A stretch of 18,700 nt of DNA from Acidimicrobiaceae bacterium. Its GTDB lineage: Bacteria; Actinomycetota; Acidimicrobiia; Acidimicrobiales; Ilumatobacteraceae. Under the pieces are notes generated by a model. The model was not told where the DNA came from. It worked only from the letters and a program-made list of their open reading frames with translations, and did no database searches. Positions within the stretch are counted from its first letter, which is position 1. The number at the start of each line of letters is the position of its first letter. The stretch is taken from the NCBI GenBank assembly GCA_006515795.1, contig VFMC01000028.1, forward strand, positions 6,768-25,467, read 5' to 3'. The translations under genes and the position numbers were made by a program. Positions 10,357 to 17,625 of the stretch are shown in pieces.

Positions 10357-11691
10357 CTATCGATCCACCTCTCCGAGCACGGGGTCGACGCTGGAGATCA
10401 CCGCGACCGCGTCGGCCACGAGGCCGCCGCGCATCATGTGCGGCAGGCACTGGACGTTGACGAACGATGGCGCCCGCACGTGGATGCGGTACGGCGTGGG
10501 CGAGCCGTCGCTGACGATGTAGCAACCGATCTCGCCGCGCGGGCTCTCGATCGCCACGTACACCTCGCCCTCGGGCACCTTGAAGCCCTCGGTGAAGATC
10601 TTGAAGTGGTGGATGAGGGCTTCCATCGATTCGTCGATGCGGGCCCGCGGGGGTGGGGTGACCTTCTTGTTCTGGATGCGGAAGTCGCCTGCCGGCATCC
10701 GGTCGAGGATCTGGCGGACGAGCTTCATGCTCTCGCGGACCTCGTTGAGGCGGATCGCATATCGGTCGAAGGCGTCGCCGTACGAGCCGACGATCACGTC
10801 GAAGTCGAGCTCTGGGTAGCAGAGGTAGGGCTGATCGCGACGAAGGTCCCACGGCACGCCGGTACCGCGCAGGATCGGGCCGGTGGCGCCGAGAGCGATG
10901 GCTTCGGTGGCGGTGATCACGCCGACGCCCTGCAACCGGTCGCGCCAGAGCGGTTGGCCCGTCATGAGCGTGTCGTACTCGTCGAGCCGCGGCTCGATCA
11001 GCTCGAGCAGGCCGAGCACGTCGTCGCGCCATCCCCCGGGCAGGTCGGCGGCGACGCCACCCGGCCGGATGAAGTTGTGGTTCATCCGCAGACCGGTGAC
11101 CTTCTGGAAGAAGCGCAACACCTCCTCGCGCTCGCGCCAGCCGTAGATCATCATCGACACGGCACCCAGGTCCATGCCGTTGGTGGCCATGAAGAGCAGG
11201 TGGCTGCTCATCCGGTTGAGCTCGCTGAGCAGCATCCGCATCCACACGGCGCGCTCGGGGATGTCGTGCTCGATGCCGAGCAGCTTCTCGACCGCCATCG
11301 AGAACACGAGCTCGTTGTTGAGCGGGCTCACGTAGTCCATGCGGGTGAGGTTGGTGCCGCCCTGCATGTAGGTGAGCGCCTCGCCCGTCTTCTCCATGCC
11401 GGTGTGCAGGTAGCCGATGATCGGCTTGCAGCGCAGCACGGTCTCACCCTGGAGCTCGAGCATCAACCGCAGCACGCCGTGCGTGCTCGGGTGCTGTGGC
11501 CCCATGTTGATGATCATCGTCTGATCCTCTGACGGATCGACCGGTACCCCGCCCAGCTTGGCCGCGTCGGTCTCGCTCATGCGCAGCACCGAGCCGACCT
11601 CGCGCAGCAGTTCGCGGGCGGTGAGCTCGCTTCGCGGCTTGAGCCCCTGCGCCGGCTCGTTGCCGTCGCGGATCGTCTCGACGATGCTCAC
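10357..11691 (-). CDS. nuoD: NADH-quinone oxidoreductase subunit D (49-kDa type)
   Basis: Core subunit that forms the quinone-reduction site with NuoB. It has 444 residues. Seen: MGPQHPSTHG at 63-72, whose His 67 and the Tyr 120 of TRMDYVSPL correspond to the residues that hold the quinone headgroup in the family. Also present are RGGLVADAVAVISS near the C-terminus and IESPRGEIGCYIVSDG, as in related [NiFe]-hydrogenase large subunits but without their metal cysteines. The chosen start is the GTG at 11691, which overlaps the nuoC stop as GTGA. A Met at residue 38 (RMSETDAAK) is an alternative that would remove a charged leader. Certain as NuoD; start moderately sure. Confidence 0.96.
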   Translation of the reverse strand: MSIVETIRDGNEPAQGLKPRSELTARELLREVGSVLRMSETDAAKLGGVPVDPSEDQTMIINMGPQHPSTHGVLRLMLELQGETVLRCKPIIGYLHTGMEKTGEALTYMQGGTNLTRMDYVSPLNNELVFSMAVEKLLGIEHDIPERAVWMRMLLSELNRMSSHLLFMATNGMDLGAVSMMIYGWREREEVLRFFQKVTGLRMNHNFIRPGGVAADLPGGWRDDVLGLLELIEPRLDEYDTLMTGQPLWRDRLQGVGVITATEAIALGATGPILRGTGVPWDLRRDQPYLCYPELDFDVIVGSYGDAFDRYAIRLNEVRESMKLVRQILDRMPAGDFRIQNKKVTPPPRARIDESMEALIHHFKIFTEGFKVPEGEVYVAIESPRGEIGCYIVSDGSPTPYRIHVRAPSFVNVQCLPHMMRGGLVADAVAVISSVDPVLGEVDR

Positions 11692-12197
11692 GCGCGGGCC
11701 TGCTTGAACTGAACCGGGATGCTGCCGATCTCGTAGTCCTTGCGCAGCGGATGGCCCTCCCAGTCCTCTGGCATGAGGATGCGGCTGAGGTCGGGGTGAT
11801 CGGTGAACACGATGCCGAACATGTCGTACACCTCGCGCTCCATCGCCTCGCTGCCGGGATGCTGATCGAACAGCGTGGGAAGGCTGGGGTCGGATTCGGG
11901 CACCTGCACGCGAACGCGCAGTCGCTTGCGGTCGCGCAGCGACAACAGGTTGACCACCACTTCGAACCGCTCGGCTGCGATTTCTCCGGGAAGCGCCCGA
12001 TCAGGGATGAGGAGGTAGTCGACCGCGGTGAGATCGGCGCACATCTCGTAGCCGTCGGCGAGCAACGCCTTCATCACTGCCGCGTAGCGGTCGCGCGGTG
12101 CGAACACCACCGGCTGCCCGTACGACACGACCAGTGGGCAACCGTGCAGCGTGACCGGATCTGGCGCAGACTGCTGCGCTTCGGGCTGATCGCTCAT
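11688..12197 (-). CDS. nuoC: NADH-quinone oxidoreductase subunit C (30-kDa type)
   Basis: Peripheral-arm subunit that scaffolds NuoD and NuoB; it binds no cofactor. It has 169 residues and is a separate gene, not fused to nuoD as in E. coli. The family signature EREVYDMFGIVFTDHPDLSR (120-139) is complete, followed by ILMPEDWEGHPLRKDY. The N-terminal 15 residues are polar and variable. ATG at 12197 lies 4 nt after the nuoB stop, and the stop overlaps the nuoD GTG by four bases. Certain identification. Confidence 0.96.
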   Translation of the reverse strand: MSDQPEAQQSAPDPVTLHGCPLVVSYGQPVVFAPRDRYAAVMKALLADGYEMCADLTAVDYLLIPDRALPGEIAAERFEVVVNLLSLRDRKRLRVRVQVPESDPSLPTLFDQHPGSEAMEREVYDMFGIVFTDHPDLSRILMPEDWEGHPLRKDYEIGSIPVQFKQARA

Positions 12198-12201
12198 GAC
12201 G

Positions 12202-12789
12202 TCAGCGGATCCCGAGGAGCACGGGCATCGGCTGCGCCGCTGCGGGAATCTCGGTCACGCGCACATCGGCGCCGGCACCAGTGAGCTGGCGGCGACGGGT
12301 GATCTCACCGTCTTCGATCAGCTGATGCAGGGTCTCGATGGCGTGGATGAGCGTTTCCGGCGTTGGCGGGCATCCGGGGGCGTACACATCGACCGGCACG
12401 ACCTGATCGACGCCCTGGACGATGGCGTAGTTGTTGAACATGCCGCCACTGCTGGCGCACACGCCCATCGAGATGACCCACTTGGGTTCCATCATCTGGT
12501 CGTACACCTGGCGGAGCACGGGTGCCATCTTCTGGCTGACGCGCCCGGCCACGATCATGATGTCGGCCTGTCGTGGGGATGCCCGGAACACCTCCATGCC
12601 GAACCGGCTGATGTCGTAGTGCGCGGCACCGGTGGCCATCATCTCGATCGCGCAGCAGGCGAGGCCGAACGACGCCGGCCAGCTGCTGCGACTGCGCGAC
12701 CAGTTGACGAGGTCTTCGATCTTGCCGGTGATGAAGTTGTGCTCGAGCCCGCCAAGCCCGTCGTCGCGGATGTCCTGCACGAAACCCAT
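12202..12789 (-). CDS. nuoB: NADH-quinone oxidoreductase subunit B (cluster N2)
   Basis: Holds the terminal [4Fe-4S] cluster N2, the direct electron donor to quinone. It has 195 residues. The four ligands are present: the tandem Cys 45-46 (FGLACCAIEM), Cys 111 (MGVCASSGGMF) and Cys 140 (YAPGCPPTPE). The FGMEVFRASPRQADIMIVAG stretch that packs against NuoD is also intact. The last about 35 residues are a variable tail. ATG at 12789 shares its A with the nuoA stop (TGATG). Certain identification, with no anomaly. Confidence 0.97.
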   Translation of the reverse strand: MGFVQDIRDDGLGGLEHNFITGKIEDLVNWSRSRSSWPASFGLACCAIEMMATGAAHYDISRFGMEVFRASPRQADIMIVAGRVSQKMAPVLRQVYDQMMEPKWVISMGVCASSGGMFNNYAIVQGVDQVVPVDVYAPGCPPTPETLIHAIETLHQLIEDGEITRRRQLTGAGADVRVTEIPAAAQPMPVLLGIR

Positions 12790-13247
12790 CAGGCCGCCTC
12801 CCCGATCCGGCCTTCCACGCCTACCCGGCGGACCGTGCTGGTGGTGGTGCGGGCGGCGTCGACGGCGCCATCGAGACGGCGGGCCCTTTGCACCGGGCCC
12901 CAGTCCAACGCGCCGCGCGCCACGACGTACACGAAGGCGGCGAAGAACACGGCGCTGAACGCCACCATCTCCCAGAACGCGTAGCTCCCGAGGAAGGCCC
13001 GGTCGACGGCGTAGGGGTAGATGAAGATGATCTCGATGTCGAACATGATGAACAACATCGCGACCACGTAGAACGTGACCGGGAAGCGTTCGGGCGGTTC
13101 ACGACTGGGCACGATGCCGCACTCGTACGGCGCTTCCTTGGCCGCCGATGGGCGGCGCGGGGCCAGCAACCTCGACGCGAAGAAGCTCAGCGCGCCGAAC
13201 AGGACGGCCAACACCATCAGGGCGACGACCGGGAGGTACTGACCCAC
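12789..13247 (-). CDS. nuoA: NADH-quinone oxidoreductase subunit A
   Basis: Three-helix membrane subunit near the quinone-access site of complex I. It has 152 residues, somewhat long because of a polar C-terminal tail from about 122. Seen: KEAPYECGIVPSREP, the conserved loop with its switch Cys at 43; RFPVTFYVVAMLFIMFDIEIIFIYPYA (54-80), with the conserved Asp and Glu; and a third helix around 90-112. The start is the GTG at 13247, 3 nt after the stop of the preceding membrane-protein gene. No promoter-sized gap precedes it, so the nuo genes are likely read from the upstream bc-type genes. Confidence 0.96.
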   Translation of the reverse strand: MGQYLPVVALMVLAVLFGALSFFASRLLAPRRPSAAKEAPYECGIVPSREPPERFPVTFYVVAMLFIMFDIEIIFIYPYAVDRAFLGSYAFWEMVAFSAVFFAAFVYVVARGALDWGPVQRARRLDGAVDAARTTTSTVRRVGVEGRIGEAA

Positions 13248-13250
13248 CCG

Positions 13251-14138
13251 CTAGGCCTTCGCCGGGAGCGCTGGCTGGCTGCGGTTGTAGGCGACGCGCC
13301 TGTCGCGGCTGTGCAGCAGCCAGCAGCAGATCAGGAAGACCAGCAGCGATCCGATCGTGATCAGCCCGGCGGGGCGGCGCTTGGCGCCCATGTTGCGGAT
13401 CATGTACACGTACTGATGCGGCTGCGCGGCATCGACCACCGGCACCGCTGGTGCCCGGGCCGGCTCGACCCGTTGGGGCACGACCGGCGCCACTTCGACG
13501 ACGGCGTAGCGGGGCTTGTGCCAGAACGCGATGAAGTCGACCTTGCCGTCGGCGAAGCGGGGATAGCGCTCGCCGCCGTAGTCGAACACGTTGAGCACCT
13601 TGAACTCTCCTGCTCCGAACGCGCCAGACTCGAGCAGGAACACCTCGGCCTGGGAGCTGGTCTGGCCGAACGCGGCCGCCGACTTGTCGAGCTGCTTCCA
13701 ACCCTCGGCGACGAACTGCTGGCCGACGACGGTGGCGGCATCGGCCGGCGTGGCGCCGTCGTCGACCACCGCCGGGGAGTCGAGCGCCCCGGCTTGCGAC
13801 AGTGCCGCGGTGTCTTGCAGGACCGTACGGCCCGGTACGGCGTCCCAAGTGGGCTCCGGGCCCTTCAACCCGATGCCGTAGGTCCACCACATCGTGCCCA
13901 TCAGGAACATCCAGCCGGCGAAGGCCGCGAACGACACGAGGAACCCGAGCCTGGCGCCGATGTTGGTGGCGAGGACGAGGTAGACGCTTCCCATCAGCGT
14001 GGCCACGGCGATGATGACGATGAGGATGCCGCGCAGTTCGGGCATCCATCCACCGGGGCCGGAGTTGACTCCACCCTCGTTGGCGATGATGCCGAGCACA
14101 TGGTTGACGTGAGGCAGGGCGCCCGCGATGACACTCAT
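13251..14138 (-). CDS. membrane protein of unknown function between cytochrome c and nuoA
   Basis: I do not recognise this 295-residue protein. Its ATG at 14138 shares its A with the stop of the dihaem cytochrome c gene (TAATG). Helices are predicted by eye at about 36-58, 62-82 and 257-276. The 170-residue segment between the second and third helices (83-256) is soluble and contains FKVLNVFDYGGERYPRF and KVDFIAFWHKPRY, then a Pro/Ala/Val-rich linker (218-237). The last 20 residues are basic. There are no haem or Fe-S motifs; the only cysteines, 271-272, lie in the last helix. Tight coupling on both sides suggests an accessory or assembly factor of the bc-type complex, or a bridge to complex I; this is inference from position only. 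A larger open frame starting at 14402 is out of frame with the cytochrome and not coding. Confidence 0.85.
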   Translation of the reverse strand: MSVIAGALPHVNHVLGIIANEGGVNSGPGGWMPELRGILIVIIAVATLMGSVYLVLATNIGARLGFLVSFAAFAGWMFLMGTMWWTYGIGLKGPEPTWDAVPGRTVLQDTAALSQAGALDSPAVVDDGATPADAATVVGQQFVAEGWKQLDKSAAAFGQTSSQAEVFLLESGAFGAGEFKVLNVFDYGGERYPRFADGKVDFIAFWHKPRYAVVEVAPVVPQRVEPARAPAVPVVDAAQPHQYVYMIRNMGAKRRPAGLITIGSLLVFLICCWLLHSRDRRVAYNRSQPALPAKA

Positions 14139-15229
14139 TACAGACTCCGAACGAACTCGACGATGGCTTGGATCTGCTCTGCGGTGAGCATCGCGCCGAA
14201 CCCGGGCATCCGCCCGCCGCCCTGGCCCTGCACACCGTAACGCTTGCCGTACTCGGTGCCGGCCGAGACGAATGCGATCATGTCGACCTGATCTGGGAAC
14301 TGGCGAACCGTGGATCCGCCGGTGAGGTTCCAGCCGAAGGCGCCGCCGCCGGTGGTCTGCGGCTGCCCGTAGCTCCATCCCTTGGTGTGACAGCGGGCGC
14401 ACGAGTAGGCACCGGACGAGTACTCGAGGTTGAACAGCGCCTCGCCCATCGCCTGCTCGACGGTGTCGTACTTGCCGGCGGCGACGAGCTTGTTGGCAGC
14501 CGCGGTGGCTGCCTGGTCGATCTTGTCGCGCTCGGCCTGCGGCAGATCACCGGACGCACAAACCCGCGGATCACTCTCGCTGGGCAGGCAGCCCTCACGC
14601 ACGATCTGCAGGTCTTTGATCTTGGCGATCAGCGTGTCGATCTGTTGATCGTTCATCGGTCCGCCGCCCGCCAGACCCCACGGCGACATCGGCGAGAATG
14701 GTCGGCCGTACACGAGGATGAACTTCAACTCGCTCTCGTCGTACCGGTACAACACCGTGTTCAACGCCGGAGCGTTCCACAGCACCGACTGCACCTCACC
14801 GGTGTTCGGATCGGTGGTGGTGTACGGGGCCTGGCCACCGCCGCCGGTTGCCCCGTGGCATCCGGCGCAGTTGAAGCCGCCCTCGGCAGTGGTGGCGAAC
14901 AGCTGGCCGCCCCAGGCGACGAACCGACGATCCTCGGCAGTCGTCGCGCCTGCCTGACGACTGGGCTCGAGCACCCAGTACAGCGGCAGACCGATCACGA
15001 TCACCACCAGGAAGAGCAAGCCGAGCAGCTGCACTCGCTCGAGCCGACTGCCCTCGAGGACCTCGTCGTCGTAGTAGGGCTTGCGATTGGCGGCGAGCTC
15101 GATCTCGGAACCGAGCTCGGGCTGCGTGGCGCGGCGGTTGGCGAAGAAGTAGACGACCCATCCGACCACGGTGATGGCGAAGATGATCCACGCGATGGAG
15201 GTTGTGGCAGCAGCGAACATCGGGCTCAT
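14138..15229 (-). CDS. membrane-anchored dihaem cytochrome c of the bc-type complex
   Basis: Electron-accepting c-type cytochrome partner of the Rieske/cytochrome b module, 363 residues. Two N-terminal hydrophobic helices (about 9-30 and 67-87) are followed by two cytochrome c domains, each with a CxxCH haem site: CAGCH at 121-125 and CARCH at 277-281. Probable axial methionines are Met 181 (FSPMSPWG) and Met 341 (GGRMPGFG). A second Cys pair (214 and 224) between the domains could form a disulfide. Actinobacterial QcrC is also dihaem, but normally with a C-terminal anchor; here the anchors are N-terminal. ATG at 15229 overlaps the Rieske stop as ATGA. An open frame running further upstream is the shadow of the Rieske gene. 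Confidence 0.92.
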   Translation of the reverse strand: MSPMFAAATTSIAWIIFAITVVGWVVYFFANRRATQPELGSEIELAANRKPYYDDEVLEGSRLERVQLLGLLFLVVIVIGLPLYWVLEPSRQAGATTAEDRRFVAWGGQLFATTAEGGFNCAGCHGATGGGGQAPYTTTDPNTGEVQSVLWNAPALNTVLYRYDESELKFILVYGRPFSPMSPWGLAGGGPMNDQQIDTLIAKIKDLQIVREGCLPSESDPRVCASGDLPQAERDKIDQAATAAANKLVAAGKYDTVEQAMGEALFNLEYSSGAYSCARCHTKGWSYGQPQTTGGGAFGWNLTGGSTVRQFPDQVDMIAFVSAGTEYGKRYGVQGQGGGRMPGFGAMLTAEQIQAIVEFVRSL

Positions 15230-16043
15230 ACGCAGTGCGGTCCTTCCGCTTCCTGACCGGTGGTGTTGGTGCCGATCGGCTGGCCCGGGTACACCGTGCC
15301 GGTGTCGATGACGACATCGCCGCTGGAGCTGATGGTGAGCGCGAAGTGGTCCATGCCGCGCGGCGCCGGGCCGGCCTTCTTCTCGCCGACTCGGTTGTAC
15401 TGCGACCCGTGGCACGGGCACTCGAACCACTGGCTGCTGGTGCAGCTGGGAACGCGGCAGCCGAGGTGCGGGCACTTCTGGTACATGGCGATGAGGCCTT
15501 GCTCGAGACCGGCGAGGACCGCTGGTTGATACGCAGCCTCTGCTTTCGGCAGCGCGCCCGATGGGTACTCGGTGATCCACGACCGAGCCTCGGCTGCCGA
15601 ATCGACCCGATGATCTCGTCGCGCTTGCCGACGCGCACCTTGCCACCGAAGCCGCCCACCGCGAACGGCCACAGGAAGGCGACGAAGCTGGCCGCGGCGA
15701 AGGTGAGCAGGCTGACGCTGGTGAGGCTGACGGTGGCCCGGTTGAAGAACTGCCGCCGGGTGACGCCGAGCGCTTCGGGATCGGGTGGCACCCAGATCAC
15801 CGGTGCCACCGAAGCGACAGGCTGGAGCGAGGCGCTGCGATCGGTGACAGCGGAACGTTCGATGTCGCGGCCCGTTGGCGCCGCGGGCAGATCGATCTCC
15901 GCGTCGCGATCGCGGCGGCGGGTCTCGCGGCTCAGCGCACCCGCGCCGCGAACGTCGCTGCGCTTGGCGGTGGCGACGAAGCCGACCGCGGCGAGGACGA
16001 CTACGGCGGCGATGACGATGCCGATGACTGTTGCTGCGTTCAT
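15226..16043 (-). CDS. qcrA: Rieske [2Fe-2S] protein of the bc-type complex, frame broken by a net -1 shift
   Basis: Rieske iron-sulfur subunit that takes an electron from quinol and passes it to cytochrome c. From ATG 16043 the first 150 codons encode a helix at about 4-24, a charged linker, a twin-arginine-like TRRQFFNR motif at 95-102 and a second helix (106-126). The frame is lost after GSIRQ, near 15594. The remainder lies in the next frame (AEARSWITEYPSG onward) to the stop at 15226 and includes both cluster boxes: CPHLGC (codons 15474-15457) and CPCHGS (15420-15403), with all four ligands and both disulfide cysteines. The total of 818 nt is one short of a multiple of three. One missing base would restore a 272-residue protein, but a slightly longer loss is possible. 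Start is 7 nt after the preceding stop; end overlaps the cytochrome c ATG. Confidence 0.88.
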
Positions 16044-16050
16044 GCCGGCC

Positions 16051-16782
16051 TCAGAGCTCGAAGAACAGGCCGTCGCGCCACGGCAGGGTGAAGTTGAAGC
16101 CCGGACCGCGGAAGAACGAGCCGATGATGACGAGGACCGACCAGAACATGAGGTGCACGGTCATCAGCGAGATCGCGAACTTCCGGTCCTCCGGTTTGTT
16201 GGACGGGTTCCTGTCGATGAACGGGGCGAAGATGAGCACGATCATGCCGACGCCGGGAATCGTGACCCCGGCGACCATCGGGTGGAACATCGTGAGCAGT
16301 TCCTGCAGGCCGAGGAAGTACCACGTGACGAAGATCGAGAACACGAGTGTGAAGGCGGTCATCGCGAGGGCCGCCACGAATTCGACGGCGAGCAGGTGCG
16401 GCCAGGTGTGCACCTTGTCGACCGGGGTGGCCTTCACCTCTTGGATCGAGCCGCTCTTGACCACGGTGAGCAGCCGCTGGGTGTTGCCGCCGGGGCCGGC
16501 GCCGACGGGGAGGCCGCCACCGGCAGGAGCGGCGGCGACCACGCTGGCGACCTTCTCTTGCACGGCTACACCGCCACGGGAGTCGGAACCGCCTGATTCG
16601 CCGTCGTCGGCCTTGGACTTCGCGGCCCGGCTGCGCTCGAGCAGGTGCGCCGGGATGCGCGGATCGGCAGCCTCGGCCGGTTCGGCGGAGGACGGGGCCG
16701 CGGCTGATGGCTCGGCGTCGGCGGCAGACTTCTCGCGGGCGGCCTGGGCCCGCTTCAGCAGGTGCTCGGGGATCTCAGTCAC
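16051..16782 (-). CDS. cytochrome b C-terminal subunit (subunit IV/PetD-like) with long disordered N-terminus
   Basis: Carries the C-terminal helices of cytochrome b that help form the quinol-oxidation site; 243 residues. GTG at 16782 has a strong ribosome binding site. Residues 1-115 are Ala/Ser/Glu-rich, probably cytoplasmic and disordered, and repeat a short motif: IPEHLLKR at 4-11 and IPAHLLER at 43-50. The membrane part starts at DKVHTWPHL (122-130), then a helix at about 133-152, WYFLGLQELLTMFHPMVAG (154-172), a helix at 173-190, PFIDRNPSNKP, a helix at 204-222 and the end SFFRGPGFNF...GLFFEL. From memory, relatives have about 20 more residues (an ANP..TPNPAKAP-type loop) just before WYFLG. 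Here the helix runs straight into VTWYFLG, so the usual PEWY/APWY is VTWY. The reading frame is intact. Confidence 0.9.
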   Translation of the reverse strand: MTEIPEHLLKRAQAAREKSAADAEPSAAAPSSAEPAEAADPRIPAHLLERSRAAKSKADDGESGGSDSRGGVAVQEKVASVVAAAPAGGGLPVGAGPGGNTQRLLTVVKSGSIQEVKATPVDKVHTWPHLLAVEFVAALAMTAFTLVFSIFVTWYFLGLQELLTMFHPMVAGVTIPGVGMIVLIFAPFIDRNPSNKPEDRKFAISLMTVHLMFWSVLVIIGSFFRGPGFNFTLPWRDGLFFEL

Positions 16783-16786
16783 GGAA

Positions 16787-16794
16787 TCCTCCCT
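16787..16794 (-). promoter_or_regulatory. strong ribosome binding site for the cytochrome b C-terminal gene
   Basis: AGGGAGGA on the minus strand, 4 nt before the GTG at 16782. It is the best Shine-Dalgarno match I noticed in the window. It fixes the start of a gene whose disordered N-terminus would otherwise leave the start open. Confidence 0.8.
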
Positions 16795-16809
16795 GGAATC
16801 GATCAGTCG

Positions 16810-17595
16810 TCACAGCGGACCCGAGATCCCGCCGTCTTTGCGCACTCGCCAGAAGTGCACCGCCATGAAGATGACGATGACGAACGGCAAGAACAGCACG
16901 TGGAGCACGTACCATCGCAACAGCGTCTCGGGGCCGATCTCCTTGCCGCCGAGCAGCACGAACCGCACCTCGCTGCCGAACACCGGGGTGTATCCCATCA
17001 TGTTGGTGCCCACCGTGACCGCCCACAGTGCCAGCTGATCCCACGGCAGCAGGTAGCCGGTGAAGCTGAGCAGGAGCGTGAGCATGAGCAGCACCACGCC
17101 GATCACCCAGTTGAACTCGCGCGGTGCCTTGTAGGCGCCGTGGTAGAAGACGCGGGCCATGTGCAGGAACACCGTGAGCACCATCAGGTGCGCGCCCCAG
17201 CGGTGCATGTTCCTGACCAGCAACCCGAACGTGACCGAGGTCTGCAGGTTGGCGATGTCGTTCCACGCCTGGGTGGCCTCGGGCCGGTAGAAGAACATCA
17301 AGAAGATGCCGGTGACGGTGAGCAGGATGAACAGGAAGAAGCTGAGACCACCAAGGCACAGCGTGTAGCTGACCTTCACCGCATGGCGCTTCACCTTCAC
17401 CGGGTGCAGGTGGTAGAGAACCGAGTTCATCACCACGTAGCTGCGGTTGCGGGGGCTGTCGGTGTAACCCTTGCGGAAGATCGAACCGGGTCGGAAGATG
17501 CTGTTCCACACCTGGCTGCCCTGCACGTCGCCGACCGCCTTGGTGGCGCGGTCCTTTGCCGTGGGGCGAGGTGTGTCGTCGATGATCTTGGCCAT
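16810..17595 (-). CDS. qcrB: cytochrome b N-terminal subunit, b6 type
   Basis: Dihaem membrane cytochrome that oxidises menaquinol; 261 residues, the length of cytochrome b6 with an N-terminal extension rather than a full cytochrome b. Four helices are evident (about 78-102, 131-150, 163-183, 228-250). Haem ligands are His 131 and His 145 (RNMHRWGAH, FLHMAR) and His 232 and His 247 (YVLHVLFLP, AVHFWR); the second pair has the 14-residue spacing of b6f-type proteins. Cys 80 in YTLCLGG aligns with the cysteine of b6 that attaches the extra haem c. SFTGYLLPWDQLALWAV is typical, and the protein ends RKDGGISGPL as b6 does. ATG at 17595 lies 30 nt after the ferredoxin stop, with a GAGGA-type site before it. 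Together with the next gene it makes a complete split cytochrome b. Confidence 0.94.
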   Translation of the reverse strand: MAKIIDDTPRPTAKDRATKAVGDVQGSQVWNSIFRPGSIFRKGYTDSPRNRSYVVMNSVLYHLHPVKVKRHAVKVSYTLCLGGLSFFLFILLTVTGIFLMFFYRPEATQAWNDIANLQTSVTFGLLVRNMHRWGAHLMVLTVFLHMARVFYHGAYKAPREFNWVIGVVLLMLTLLLSFTGYLLPWDQLALWAVTVGTNMMGYTPVFGSEVRFVLLGGKEIGPETLLRWYVLHVLFLPFVIVIFMAVHFWRVRKDGGISGPL

Positions 17596-17625
17596 CTGGG
17601 GTTGTCCTCGTTCGCTTCTTTCGTT

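Noticed and set aside
9748..11532. Plus-strand open frame of 594 codons opposite nuoE and nuoD
   Set aside because: Same shadow effect: low-complexity Val/Glu/His/Arg composition and full overlap with conserved minus-strand genes.
15588..15603. Programmed ribosomal frameshifting in the Rieske gene
   Set aside because: There is no slippery heptamer or A/T-rich run at the junction (CGGCAGCCGAGG). Rieske genes are not known to use recoding, and other small lesions nearby favour a missing base.
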